Source: Rhodospirillales bacterium URHD0017 (GTDB taxonomy: Bacteria > Pseudomonadota > Alphaproteobacteria > Reyranellales > Reyranellaceae). Taken from it: DNA of 64,000 nt. The position numbers were made by a program, and so were the translations under genes. This document shows positions 15,781-24,116 of this stretch, in pieces. Numbering within the stretch: the first letter of the stretch is position 1; every line of letters begins with the position of its first letter. The stretch covers positions 1 to 64,000 of the forward strand of contig FODP01000023.1 in assembly GCA_900110395.1 (NCBI GenBank). Direction: 5' to 3'. The notes under the pieces were generated by a model that worked only from the letters and a program-made list of their open reading frames with translations, was not told the origin of the DNA and ran no database searches.

Positions 15781-17168
15781 TGTCGATCCTGACCATCGCC
15801 GAAGCGGCAAAGCTCATCGCAGCGAAGAAGCTGTCTCCGGTCGAGCTGGCCAAAACCCATCTCGACCGCATCGGCCGACTCGATCCGCAGCTCAATGCGT
15901 TCCTGATGGTGACGGCGGAGAGGGCGCTGGCCGACGCCAAGGCCGCCGAGGCGCGGCAGATGTCGGGTTCGCCGCGCGGCAAGCTCGACGGCATCCCGAT
16001 CGCCCACAAGGACATCTATGGCACCGCGGGCATCCGCACGACGGCTCATTCCAAGCTCCTGAAGGACAATGTGCCGACGCGCGACGCGCGCACCGTCGCC
16101 AAGTGGGCCGAGGCCGGCACGGTGATGCTGGGCAAGCTTTCCACCCACGAGTTCGCCTTTGGCGGACCGTCGTTCGACCTGCCCTGGCCGCCGGCGCGCA
16201 ATCCGTGGAACCGCGAGCATTTCACGGCAGGATCGTCCTCGGGCACCGGCGCGGCGGTGGCGGCCGGACTGATCATGGGCGGCACCGGATCGGACACCGG
16301 CGGATCGATCCGCGGCCCGGCGGCGCTGTGCGGCATCGCCGGCATCAAGCCGACCTACGGGCGGTGCAGCCGCGTCGGCATCCTGCCGCTCGCCTATTCG
16401 CTCGACCATGCCGGGCCGATGGCCTGGACGGCGGAGGACTGCGCGCTGCTGCTGCAAGGCATGGCCGGGCACGATCCCGAGGACCCGGCGAGCGCCGATC
16501 GCCCGGTGCCCGACTTCACGGCCGAACTCGGCAAGGGCGCCAAGGGGCTGCGCATCGGCGTGGTCCGGCACTTCTTCGAGACCGACAATCGAGCGTCGGA
16601 CGCCACGCGCGCCGGGATCGACGGGGCGCTCGATTTCTTCCGCAAGGAAGGGGCCGAGGTTCGCGACATCACCCTGTCTCCGATGATCGAGTACTTCGCT
16701 GTCGGCTGGCTGATCATGATCACCGAAGCCTTCGCCCTGCACGGCCCCTGGCTGCGCGAGCGCTTCATGGATTACAGCGAGATGCTGCGCGACCGCGTGG
16801 CGCTGGCGGCGATGGTGACCGGGCCCGACATCGTGCAGGCGACGCGTCGCCGCCGCATGCTGTGCCGGGAGATGGCCGAGGCGATGGCCGACCTCGACGT
16901 CATCGTCATGGCTTCGGCGCCCGCCGAGGCGCCGCGCATCGACAACGTCCCCAAGTGGTCGGGCATCGAGAAGCCGTCCTTCACCATGCCGTGCAACGTC
17001 ACGGGCTTCCCGGCCATCAGCATCTGCACCGGCTTCGGCCAGGGCGGCCTGCCGGTGTCCATGCAGCTCGCCGGCAAGCCGTTCACCGAGCCGACGCTGT
17101 TCCGCGCCGCGCACGCTTACGAGACGGCGATGCCTTGGCGATCGAAGCGGCCGGCGATGGCCGCGTAG
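15780..17168 (+). CDS. Amidase (amidase-signature family; AtzE/GatA-like)
   Basis: A 462-residue amidase-signature enzyme. The Ser-cisSer-Lys triad is visible: Lys in IPIAHKDIYGTAGI, and the serines in TAGSSSGTGAAVAAGL and GSDTGGSIRGPAALCGI (nucleophile Ser in GGSIR). The continuation IKPTYGRCSRVGILPLAYSLDHAGPMAWTAED is the typical GatA/AtzE substrate region. It hydrolyses an amide to acid and ammonia; a small-subunit partner is encoded just upstream with a 1-bp overlap, which favours an AtzE- or GatA-type complex over a lone amidase. This is unlikely to be tRNA amidotransferase, since no gatB is nearby. The last 86 bp overlap the end of the convergent LysR gene. Confidence 0.9.
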   Translation: MSILTIAEAAKLIAAKKLSPVELAKTHLDRIGRLDPQLNAFLMVTAERALADAKAAEARQMSGSPRGKLDGIPIAHKDIYGTAGIRTTAHSKLLKDNVPTRDARTVAKWAEAGTVMLGKLSTHEFAFGGPSFDLPWPPARNPWNREHFTAGSSSGTGAAVAAGLIMGGTGSDTGGSIRGPAALCGIAGIKPTYGRCSRVGILPLAYSLDHAGPMAWTAEDCALLLQGMAGHDPEDPASADRPVPDFTAELGKGAKGLRIGVVRHFFETDNRASDATRAGIDGALDFFRKEGAEVRDITLSPMIEYFAVGWLIMITEAFALHGPWLRERFMDYSEMLRDRVALAAMVTGPDIVQATRRRRMLCREMAEAMADLDVIVMASAPAEAPRIDNVPKWSGIEKPSFTMPCNVTGFPAISICTGFGQGGLPVSMQLAGKPFTEPTLFRAAHAYETAMPWRSKRPAMAA

Positions 17169-18066
17169 GCCTGAGCGGCTTGCTGGTCAGGAGTGCCAGC
17201 AAGGCCTTCGCCGCCGGGCTGAGATAGCCGTTGCGGCGGTGAATGGCGGTGATCGGATTGACCGCGCGCAATGCCGGCACGTCGAGCGCCACCAGCAGGC
17301 CCTGGCGCAGCTCGTCGCGCACGCTGCTTTCGGGCACCAGGGCGAGGCCGAAGCCCGCCTGGGCGAGCCGCTTCTGCGCCGTCAGGCTGTCGATCAGGGT
17401 GACGTCGGCGTCGTCGAGACCGACGCGCACGAGCTGGCGGGCGAGGAGATGGCCGGAGGAATCGCGCTCGTTGCGCACCGGCGGAAAGGCGATCCAGCGT
17501 TCGCCGCTCAGCGCCTTGACGTTGCGCACGCTCCGGCCGGCCAGCCGGTGGCCCGCAGCGGCCACCACCAGCATCGCCTCGGCGCCGGCCTCGTGGGTGA
17601 CGAGATCGGCGCCCTCGGCAAAGAAGTAGCGCAGGCCGAGCGTGACCTCGCCGCGGCGCACCAGGTCGGTCACCTCGGCGCTCGAGGCGGTGCGCAGCTC
17701 GAGACGCACGCCACGGGCCCGCCTGCGGAAGCGGCTGAGCGTGTCGACGATGTGCGTGTCGGCCAGCGTGCCGACCAGGGCGAGCGACAGGCTGCCCGAC
17801 AAGCCTGACTGCAGGTCGCGCACGGCCTCCTGACCGTCCTTCAGCGCCGCCAGAGCCGCTTCGGCGTGCGGGCGGAAGGCGCGGCCCGCCTCGGTGAGGC
17901 GCGCCCGGCCGCGCAGGCGATCGAACAAGGGCGCGCCCAGCTCCTGCTCCAGCAGGCCAAGCCGGCGGCTGATCGCCGGCTGCGAGCGGTGCAGGCGCCC
18001 GCCGGCCCGCGTGAAGCCACCCAGCTCGACAATAGCGACGAAGGTTTTCAGGCCATCAATGTCCAT
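17083..18066 (-). CDS. LysR-family transcriptional regulator
   Basis: A 327-residue LTTR. The N-terminal helix-turn-helix is classical: MDIDGLKTFVAIVELGGFTRAGGRLHRSQPAISRRLGLLEQELGAPLF (residues 1-48). An effector-binding domain of two alpha/beta lobes follows. ATG 18066 is chosen because the HTH begins there and AGGA lies about 10 bp upstream; longer in-frame starts add an unrelated tail. It diverges from the PEP-mutase-family gene at 18158 across a 91-bp spacer, the usual layout for an LTTR controlling its neighbour. Its C-terminal tail (rich in Arg/Ser/Ala) overlaps the end of the amidase gene by 86 bp, so its true end may have been extended by stop loss. Confidence 0.9.
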   Translation of the reverse strand: MDIDGLKTFVAIVELGGFTRAGGRLHRSQPAISRRLGLLEQELGAPLFDRLRGRARLTEAGRAFRPHAEAALAALKDGQEAVRDLQSGLSGSLSLALVGTLADTHIVDTLSRFRRRARGVRLELRTASSAEVTDLVRRGEVTLGLRYFFAEGADLVTHEAGAEAMLVVAAAGHRLAGRSVRNVKALSGERWIAFPPVRNERDSSGHLLARQLVRVGLDDADVTLIDSLTAQKRLAQAGFGLALVPESSVRDELRQGLLVALDVPALRAVNPITAIHRRNGYLSPAAKALLALLTSKPLRPTRPSPAASIAKASPSRKRARRGTASAR

Positions 18067-18157
18067 CGATCCGTTTTCCTGATGCAGATCGCAAATACTA
18101 TGCATTAGACAGAACGCTGTCCTGCACCGATCTTGCGGTGAACCGAAGGAGACGGAC
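18067..18157. promoter_or_regulatory. Divergent LysR/lyase promoter region
   Basis: A 91-bp spacer between the start codons of the LysR gene (minus) and the isocitrate-lyase-superfamily gene (plus). It is AT-richer than its surroundings (gcaaatactatgcattagac at about 18089-18108), as expected for a promoter/operator. An LTTR box (T-N11-A) could be placed in several ways, so none is asserted. Confidence 0.4.
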
Positions 18158-18979
18158 ATGCGCACCCAGGCAGAGAAGACGGCTTCGTTCCGGGCATTGC
18201 ACCAGCGGCCCGGCTGCTTCCTCATCCCCAACCCCTGGGATGCCGGCACGGCGAAGATCCTGGCGGGCCTGGGCTACGAGGCGCTGGCGACGACCAGCCT
18301 TGGCGTGGCCAATATCCTGGGGCGCAAGGGCGTGACGCGGGCCGAGGTGATCGCCAATGCCCGCGAGATCGTCGAGGCGACCGACCTGCCGGTGAATGCC
18401 GACCTGGAGAACTGCTTCGCCCACGAACCGGCGGCGGCCGCCGAGACGATCCGGCTCGCGGCCGAGGCAGGCCTCGCCGGCGGCTCGATCGAGGACTACT
18501 CGAACGACCCCAAGACGCCGATCTACGACTTCGACCTGTCGGTCGAGCGCGTGCGCGCCGCCGTCGCAATGGCACGAAGCTTGCCCGTACCGTTCGTGCT
18601 GACCGCGCGGGCGGAGAACCTGATCCGCGGCCGCAACGACATGGCCGACACCATCCGCCGCCTGAAAGCCTATTCGGCGGCCGGGGCGGAGGTTCTTTAT
18701 GCGCCCGGTCTCAGCACCGTGGCCGAGATCCGCACCGTCGTCGAGGCGATCGATCGGCCGCTGAACGTGGTCACCGGCTGGCTAAAACCCGGGATCACCG
18801 TGGCCGACGTGGCGGCGGCCGGGGCAAAGCGCATCAGCGTCGGCGGGGCGCTGAACCGGCTGGCACTGGCCGCCTTCGTCGAAGGGGCGCGGGCGATGAA
18901 GGAGGAGGGGTCGTTTGTCTGGATGCAGCGCATCGCCGACATGGGGTCGCTGCGCAAAATGTTCGCGGCGGCTGACTAG
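18158..18979 (+). CDS. Isocitrate lyase/PEP mutase-superfamily protein
   Basis: A 273-residue TIM-barrel enzyme of the ICL/PEPM group. Landmarks are PGCFLIPNPWDAGTAKIL (start of the barrel, with the Mg/substrate loop Asp), YEALATTSLGVANILG, LPVNADLENCFAHEP (metal-binding Asp/Glu pair), GLAGGSIEDYSNDPKTPIYDF, and FVLTARAENLIRGRNDMADTIRRLKAYSAAGAEVLYAPG. This subgroup (often called oxaloacetate decarboxylase or phosphonomutase-like) cleaves or forms C-C or P-C bonds next to a carboxylate. The KKCGH motif of true isocitrate lyase is missing. The neighbouring divergent LysR gene is its likely regulator. The exact substrate is unknown. Confidence 0.88.
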   Translation: MRTQAEKTASFRALHQRPGCFLIPNPWDAGTAKILAGLGYEALATTSLGVANILGRKGVTRAEVIANAREIVEATDLPVNADLENCFAHEPAAAAETIRLAAEAGLAGGSIEDYSNDPKTPIYDFDLSVERVRAAVAMARSLPVPFVLTARAENLIRGRNDMADTIRRLKAYSAAGAEVLYAPGLSTVAEIRTVVEAIDRPLNVVTGWLKPGITVADVAAAGAKRISVGGALNRLALAAFVEGARAMKEEGSFVWMQRIADMGSLRKMFAAAD

Positions 18980-19031
18980 CGCCGCGAACCGCTCTAGGCT
19001 GCACGGAGTCTGGAAGGATCGGACCCGTGCG

Positions 19032-19772
19032 ATGAGAGTTGTAGTTGCGCTGCTGACCCTTGTGCTGACGCTGTCGCCGCCGGCTGTCCGTGCGGCAGAC
19101 CCCGTCGACCTGCTGCTGGTGCTGGCCGCCGACGTCTCGCGCTCCGTCACCGAGCCCAAGTTCAAGCTTCAGCGCGAGGGCGCGGCCGCCGCCATCACCC
19201 ATCCCGAAGTGTTGCGGGCCATCACCTCGGGGCCGAACCGGCGCATTGCGGTGTGCTTCGTCGAATGGGCGACGGCGGGGCAGCAGAATGTCGTGATCGA
19301 CTGGACCGTCATTGACGACGGCGAGGCGGCGCGCAGCTTCGGCGACAAGCTGGTCGAGCTGCCGCGATCGTTCGCCGGCAGCACCTCGATCAGCCACGCC
19401 ATCGACTACTCCGTGACCCAGCTCGAGCGCTCGCCGTTCAAGGCCGAGCGGCGGGTCATCGACATTTCCGGCGACGGTAACAACAACTCGGGCCGCTCCG
19501 TGACCGACGCGCGGGATGACGCGCTCGCGAAGGGCATCACCATCAACGCCCTGGTCATCCTGACGCCGCTTTCCGAATCGTTCCGCCCCGAGCACACCAA
19601 TCCGCCGGGTGGCCTGGAGAAATACTTCCAGGACAACGTCATCGGTGGCTTCGGGGCCTTCACCGTCGTCGCCGAAACCCACGAGTCGTTCGGCCGGGCG
19701 CTGACCAAGAAGCTGATCGCCGAGATCGCCGGCCTGCCGCAACCCCAGCTCGCGGCCGCCGGGGCGGAATGA
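19032..19772 (+). CDS. Secreted vWA-domain protein (DUF1194 family)
   Basis: A 246-residue exported protein. The signal peptide (MRVVVALLTLVLTLSPPAVRA, cut before ADPVD) is followed by a von Willebrand A-like fold. LLLVLAADVSRSVTEPKF carries the MIDAS DxSxS metal site, RRVIDISGDGNNNSGRSV is the second metal loop, and NALVILTPLSESF lies in the last strand region. DUF1194 proteins are periplasmic and of unknown function. ATG 19032 is the first start that gives an intact signal peptide. The gene ends in ATGA, overlapping the start of the flavin monooxygenase by 4 bp, which implies co-expression of two functionally unrelated-looking proteins. Confidence 0.88.
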   Translation: MRVVVALLTLVLTLSPPAVRAADPVDLLLVLAADVSRSVTEPKFKLQREGAAAAITHPEVLRAITSGPNRRIAVCFVEWATAGQQNVVIDWTVIDDGEAARSFGDKLVELPRSFAGSTSISHAIDYSVTQLERSPFKAERRVIDISGDGNNNSGRSVTDARDDALAKGITINALVILTPLSESFRPEHTNPPGGLEKYFQDNVIGGFGAFTVVAETHESFGRALTKKLIAEIAGLPQPQLAAAGAE

Positions 19773-21073
19773 AGAAGCCGTTTCATCTCGCCTGGTTCCT
19801 GAGCCAGGGCTACGGGCCCAAGAGCTGGCGCGGCGAGTGGCCGGGCAGCGACCTCGAGCGCTGGATGATGCCCGACCTGTTCGTCGACCTGGCGCGCGGC
19901 ATGGAGCGCGCCTGCTTCGACTACATCATCATCGAGGATTCCTCGAACGTGCCCTACACCTACAAGGGCAGCCACGACACCTACCTGCAATACGCCGCGA
20001 GCGCGCCCAAGCTCGACCCGGCGGTGCTGGTGCCCTACCTCGCGCAGGCGACCACGCATCTCGGGCTCGTGCCGACGCTCTCGGTGTCGGAGTATCCGCC
20101 GTACCTGCTGGCGCGCCTGGTCAACTCGCTCGACCACGTCACCGAAGGGCGCATCGGCTGGAACTGCGTCACCGGCAGCAACGACGGCGCGGCGCAGAAC
20201 TACGGCTACGACAAGCACCGGCCGCACGACGAGCGCTATGACGTCGCCGACGAATTTGCCGACGTCGTCACCCGGCTGTGGGAGGCCTGGGAGCCGGACG
20301 CCGTCGTGCTCGACCGCGCGAGGCCGATGTTCGCCGACGGAGCCAAGGTCCATCCCATCAACCACGAGGGCAAGTATTTCCGCTGCCGCGGCCCGCTCAA
20401 TGCGCCGCGCTCGCCGCAGGGCCGCGTGCCGATCTGCCAGGCCGGCGGCTCGCCGCGCGGCCAGCAGTTCGCCTCGCGCTGGGCCGACACCATCATCACC
20501 GAGGGCGGCGGCAGCATCGACAGCATGAAGGCTTATCGCGACCGCGTGCGCCAGCAGGCCGCCGAGTACGGCCGCAATCCCGACGACATAAAGGTGCTGT
20601 TCCTCGCCCATCCCATCATCGACGTCAGCATGGAGGGCGCGCGCGAGCGCCAGCGCCTGGAGCAGGCCGAGGCCGAGAAGCATCTCGACCTGCACCTGTC
20701 GGGCATGTCGCGGCTGACCGGCATCGACTTCGCCAAGTACGACCTCGACCAGCCGCTGCCCGCGGACCTCACGACCAACGGCCATCAGTCGGCGCTCGCC
20801 AAGTGGATCGGCAAGACGCCGCGCTCGATCCTGCAGAGCTATGCCCGCAAGGGCGGCGTCGACTTCACCGGCACCGCCGACCACGTCGCCGGCATGATGC
20901 AGGAGATCATGGAAGAGGTGGGGGGCGACGGCTTCCTGATCTTCAACAGCTACTTCGACCGGCGTTACGTCATCGAAGTGTGCGACGGCCTGGTGCCCGA
21001 GCTGCAGCGCCGTGGGCTCACGCGCAAGGCGTACGCGCACAAGCACCTGAAGGACAATCTACTGGAGTTCTGA
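19769..21073 (+). CDS. NtaA/SnaA/DszA-family flavin-dependent monooxygenase
   Basis: A 434-residue bacterial-luciferase-like (LLM) monooxygenase. The start KKPFHLAWFLSQGYGPKSWRGEWPG and the block DLARGMERACFDYIIIEDSSNVP are typical of the NtaA/DszA branch. Also present are SVSEYPPYLLARLVNSLDHVTEGRIGWNCVTGSND and the FMN-region YFRCRGPLNAPRSPQGRVPICQAGGSPRGQQFA. Members use FMNH2 supplied by a separate reductase to oxidise nitrilotriacetate, dibenzothiophene sulfone and similar compounds. No partner reductase gene is adjacent. It is translationally coupled to the vWA protein (ATGA overlap). It is followed by a palindromic repeat at 21099-21165. Confidence 0.92.
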   Translation: MKKPFHLAWFLSQGYGPKSWRGEWPGSDLERWMMPDLFVDLARGMERACFDYIIIEDSSNVPYTYKGSHDTYLQYAASAPKLDPAVLVPYLAQATTHLGLVPTLSVSEYPPYLLARLVNSLDHVTEGRIGWNCVTGSNDGAAQNYGYDKHRPHDERYDVADEFADVVTRLWEAWEPDAVVLDRARPMFADGAKVHPINHEGKYFRCRGPLNAPRSPQGRVPICQAGGSPRGQQFASRWADTIITEGGGSIDSMKAYRDRVRQQAAEYGRNPDDIKVLFLAHPIIDVSMEGARERQRLEQAEAEKHLDLHLSGMSRLTGIDFAKYDLDQPLPADLTTNGHQSALAKWIGKTPRSILQSYARKGGVDFTGTADHVAGMMQEIMEEVGGDGFLIFNSYFDRRYVIEVCDGLVPELQRRGLTRKAYAHKHLKDNLLEF

Positions 21074-21098
21074 CTGCGAGGGCGAAGCCCCGCAGTCA

Positions 21099-21165
21099 TC
21101 CTGAGCGAAGCGAAGGATCTCATGCCGGTTGCAGGCGGCGATGAGGTCCTTCGCTTCGCTCAGGA
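21099..21165. repeat. Palindromic repeat with tcctgagcgaagcgaaggat arms
   Basis: Arms at 21099-21120 and 21144-21165 (tcctgagcgaagcgaagga / tccttcgcttcgctcagga) pair almost perfectly around a 23-nt loop between two convergent genes. The arm sequence is of the type widely scattered as REP-like units in alphaproteobacterial genomes. It may also terminate both genes. A related half unit (gtcatcccgagcgcagcgag) sits at 22143-22166. Confidence 0.7.
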
Positions 21166-21172
21166 CGACGGG

Positions 21173-22147
21173 CTACTCGATCTTCACGCCGGCGTCCTGG
21201 ACGATCTTCTTCCACTTGACGTTCTCGAGGGCGATATAGGCCTCGAACTCCTGGCGCGATTCCTTGGCCGGGACGAAGGCCAGGCCCTTGAGCTTGTCCA
21301 GCACCTCGGGCTCCTTGAGGATGCGCATCACCTCGGCGCTGATCTTGTCGAGGACCGGCTCGGGCGTGCGCGCTGGCGCCGACAGGCCGATCCAGCCCAC
21401 GGCGACGACGCCCTGGATGCCTTGCTCGGCGATGGTCGGCACCTCGGGCAGGAAGGGCGAGCGGCGCTGGTCGGCGATGCCCAGCGCCTTCACCTTGCCA
21501 GTGTTGATGGGACCGACGGCGCCGGGCACGGCATCCGACATCAGCTGGATGTCGCCCGCCTGCAGCGCCATCAGCGCATCGGCATTGCCCTTGAAGGGCA
21601 CATGCGTGAGCTTGATGCCGGCGGCGCTTCGCAGCATCTCGACGGCAAGATGGCTCGCCGAACCGTTGCCCGATGAGCCGTAGTTGAGATCGGCGCCGGC
21701 CTTGGCCTTGGCGACGAGATCGGGCACCGACGTGATGCCGCTCTTGAGGCTCGCCATCAGCACCTGGGGCGTCAGCCCGATGTTGGCGATCGGCGCAAAG
21801 TCCTTCTGCGTATCGTAGGGCAGCTTGGGATAGATCGCCGGTGCGATGCCGTGCGTGGAGATCGTCACCATCAGGAGCGTGTAGCCATCGGGGGCTGCCT
21901 TCGCGACGACATCGGCGCCAATGCTGCCACCCGCCCCCGGCCGGTTCTCGACCACGACCTGCTGTCCCAGCTTCCTGGTAAGCTGGTCGGCCATCACGCG
22001 CGCCAAAATGTCGGTCGACTGGCCGGGCGGAAAAGGCACGACGATCTTGATCGGCTTGGCGGGCCAGGCTTGGGCGAAAGCACGCGGTGAAAGCGCGGCA
22101 GAAGCGCCGAGGGTGAGGAGAAGACGTCGATCAAGCATTGCTGTCAT
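21173..22147 (-). CDS. Bug/TctC-family periplasmic substrate-binding protein
   Basis: A 324-residue receptor with a short signal peptide (LDRRLLLTLGASAALSPRAFAQ) followed by AWPAKPIKIVVPFPPGQSTDILARVM, the canonical TctC/Bug entry strand and ligand loop. VVENRPGAGGSIGADVV, PDGYTLLMV, THVPFKGNADALMAL and VPTIAEQGIQGVVAVGW follow. The ligand is probably a carboxylate; no tctAB is adjacent. The start could be ATG 22147 or 22138 (MLDRR), with little to decide. It lies downstream of trpG on the same strand, and 27 bp separate them, including a repeat half unit, so co-transcription is possible but functionally unexplained. Confidence 0.92.
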   Translation of the reverse strand: MTAMLDRRLLLTLGASAALSPRAFAQAWPAKPIKIVVPFPPGQSTDILARVMADQLTRKLGQQVVVENRPGAGGSIGADVVAKAAPDGYTLLMVTISTHGIAPAIYPKLPYDTQKDFAPIANIGLTPQVLMASLKSGITSVPDLVAKAKAGADLNYGSSGNGSASHLAVEMLRSAAGIKLTHVPFKGNADALMALQAGDIQLMSDAVPGAVGPINTGKVKALGIADQRRSPFLPEVPTIAEQGIQGVVAVGWIGLSAPARTPEPVLDKISAEVMRILKEPEVLDKLKGLAFVPAKESRQEFEAYIALENVKWKKIVQDAGVKIE

Positions 22148-22166
22148 CCCGAGCGCAGCGAGGGGG
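22143..22166. repeat. Half unit of a gagcgcagcgag-type repeat
   Basis: The string gtcatcccgagcgcagcgag sits at the very start of the TctC gene and runs into the gap towards trpG. It is one arm of the repeat type seen near 21099 and 40696, and has no complementary arm nearby. Confidence 0.4.
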
Positions 22167-22174
22167 CCGTGTTG

Positions 22175-22780
22175 CTAGGCAGCCGCCTTGCGGTTCTGCT
22201 GGCTGGGATGCTCGCCCGCGATCTTGAGGAAGTTCTCCAGGATCTTGTGGCCATGCTCCGAGGCGATGCTCTCGGGATGGAACTGCACGCCATGGATGGG
22301 CAGCGACTTGTGGCGCAGGCCCATGATGATCTCGCCGGTCTCGGCGGTGACTTCGAGGTCCTTGGGAAAACCGGCGCGATCGACGATCAGTGAGTGATAA
22401 CGAGTCGCCTGGAAGGGCGAGGGCACGTCCTCGAATACGCTCTGGTTCTTGTGGGCGACGCCCGACAGCTTGCCGTGCATGGGCGTGGGCGCCCGCACCA
22501 CCTTGCCGCCGAACACCTGGCCGATCGCCTGGTGGCCGAGGCAGACGCCGAGCAGCGGCAGCTGCGCCTTGGCCGCAGCTTTGATCAGGTCCATACAGAT
22601 ACCGGCTTCGTTCGGGGTGCACGGACCGGGTGACAGCACAATGCCTGCGGGTTTCAGGGCCATCGCCTCGTCGACGGTGATCTGGTCGTTGCGATGCACG
22701 ACGCAGCGCGCGCCCAGATCGCCCAGGAAGTGGACGAGGTTGTAGGTAAAGCTGTCGTAATTATCGATCAACAGAAGCAC
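22175..22780 (-). CDS. trpG: Anthranilate/aminodeoxychorismate synthase glutamine amidotransferase subunit
   Basis: A 201-residue class I glutamine amidotransferase of the TrpG/PabA family that supplies ammonia to TrpE or PabB. It begins at GTG 22780 ([19 protein letters not shown]), with AAGGAG 7 bp upstream. Key sites are the oxyanion loop [13 protein letters not shown], the catalytic Cys in [12 protein letters not shown] and the His-Glu pair in [11 protein letters not shown]. It is separated by about 34 kb from the trpE gene at 56330, and no trpD or trpC is next to either. It may therefore serve both tryptophan and folate synthesis, as some bacterial TrpG/PabA proteins do. The frame remains open upstream, but RBS and alignment fix the start. 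Confidence 0.93.
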   Translation of the reverse strand: MLLLIDNYDSFTYNLVHFLGDLGARCVVHRNDQITVDEAMALKPAGIVLSPGPCTPNEAGICMDLIKAAAKAQLPLLGVCLGHQAIGQVFGGKVVRAPTPMHGKLSGVAHKNQSVFEDVPSPFQATRYHSLIVDRAGFPKDLEVTAETGEIIMGLRHKSLPIHGVQFHPESIASEHGHKILENFLKIAGEHPSQQNRKAAA

Positions 22781-22919
22781 GGCGCGACTCCTTGCTGGCA
22801 CCAAATATAGAGGCCGAGTGCCAGATCCGCGACTCTCAATCTTCATCGCCAGTGCCGATTGACTTCCGTGCAACGGCCGCAGCGGGGCGATACTGTTCCC
22901 GCGATACCAGGGGAGTGCA

Positions 22920-24059
22920 TTGTCGGATTCCGCGCAAACGTCCAGCCTGCTCGAGCGGCAGGTGGACGTGCTCGAGATGATCGCGCGTGACGCGACGCTG
23001 AACGACGTCCTGGAGAAGGTCTGTCGCCTGGCTGAGGCGTTCGCGCCCGGCTGCATGGCGGGCGTAACCATCCTCGATCGCGGCGGCATGACCTTCGAGC
23101 ATTGTGTCATGCCGTCGGCCCCGACTTTCGCGGCGGGCATTCCCGGCGTCGAGGTCGGGCCGCCGCACGCCGGCACCTGCGCCGCCGCGGTCTACGGTGG
23201 CGCGCCGGTCGCCAGCAACGACGTCGAGAGAGACGAGCGCTTCGATCCGTTGTGGCGCAAGCTCAACACCGACCACGGCGTGTGCGCCATCCGCTCGCGG
23301 CCGGTCTGCTCGGCCGACGGCCGCGCGCTGGGCAGCTTCTTCATCGCCTACAAGGGCGGCGCCCCCGATCCGTGGCCCGAGGAGATCGAGGCGATCGGCG
23401 CCCGGCTGTCCGGGCTCGCGCTCGAGCGGCACCGGGCGACGGAGCGCCAGAAGCTGATCGTCGGCGAGATGCAGCATCGGCTGAAAAACCTGTTCGCCGC
23501 GGTGCTGTCGATTGCGTCGCAGACGTCGCATGGCGGCGTCACGACCGCGGAATTCCTGAAGGCCTTCGAGGGCCGCGTTCTCGCGCTGGCCAACGCCCAC
23601 GATCTGCTGACGCGCGACGAATCGGCGGACCTGGCCGAGCTCACGCGCCGGATCGTGGCGCCGTTCGCGGGCGACGAATCGGTCGAGATCACCGGCCAGC
23701 CCTTCAAGGTGGCGCCGTCGGCCGTCGTGCCGTTCAGCCTGGTGCTGCACGAGCTTGCCACCAACGCCGCCAAGTACGGCGCCTTGTCGAGCAGCGAGGG
23801 CAGGGCGCGCGTCTCCTGGAAGTCCTATCGCGGCGAGAACGGTGAGCGGCGCTTCAAGTTCAAGTGGGAGGAGACGGGCGGTCCGCGCGTCGCGCCGCCG
23901 CTGCGCAGCGGCTTCGGGACGCTGCTGATGAAGCGCGCCTTCGCCGACGTCGAGGGCCAGTCGCGGCTGGTTCACGCGCCCGAGGGCCTGCGCTTCCGCA
24001 TCGACGCGCCGATGAGCGGCCGGCTCGGCCGCCTGCACGAGGCCTCGAAAACTTCGTAG
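22920..24059 (+). CDS. GAF-domain HWE-family sensor histidine kinase
   Basis: A 379-residue cytoplasmic kinase. A GAF domain covers about residues 15-170 ([13 protein letters not shown], ...[47 protein letters not shown]). The HWE kinase core follows: phosphoacceptor His186 in [15 protein letters not shown], the N-box [11 protein letters not shown] (His277, Asn282) and the diagnostic WEE motif at 316-318. HWE kinases differ from ordinary HisKA kinases and often work with single-domain receivers in light, redox or general stress signalling. No response regulator is encoded nearby, so it is an orphan. The start is a TTG with AGGGGAG upstream. It diverges from trpG. Confidence 0.9.
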   Translation: MSDSAQTSSLLERQVDVLEMIARDATLNDVLEKVCRLAEAFAPGCMAGVTILDRGGMTFEHCVMPSAPTFAAGIPGVEVGPPHAGTCAAAVYGGAPVASNDVERDERFDPLWRKLNTDHGVCAIRSRPVCSADGRALGSFFIAYKGGAPDPWPEEIEAIGARLSGLALERHRATERQKLIVGEMQHRLKNLFAAVLSIASQTSHGGVTTAEFLKAFEGRVLALANAHDLLTRDESADLAELTRRIVAPFAGDESVEITGQPFKVAPSAVVPFSLVLHELATNAAKYGALSSSEGRARVSWKSYRGENGERRFKFKWEETGGPRVAPPLRSGFGTLLMKRAFADVEGQSRLVHAPEGLRFRIDAPMSGRLGRLHEASKTS

Positions 24060-24116
24060 CCGTCCTGCGGCTTCGTTACGGTAATGTGACGGCCGCGAGA
24101 CAACGAAGAAACGAAC

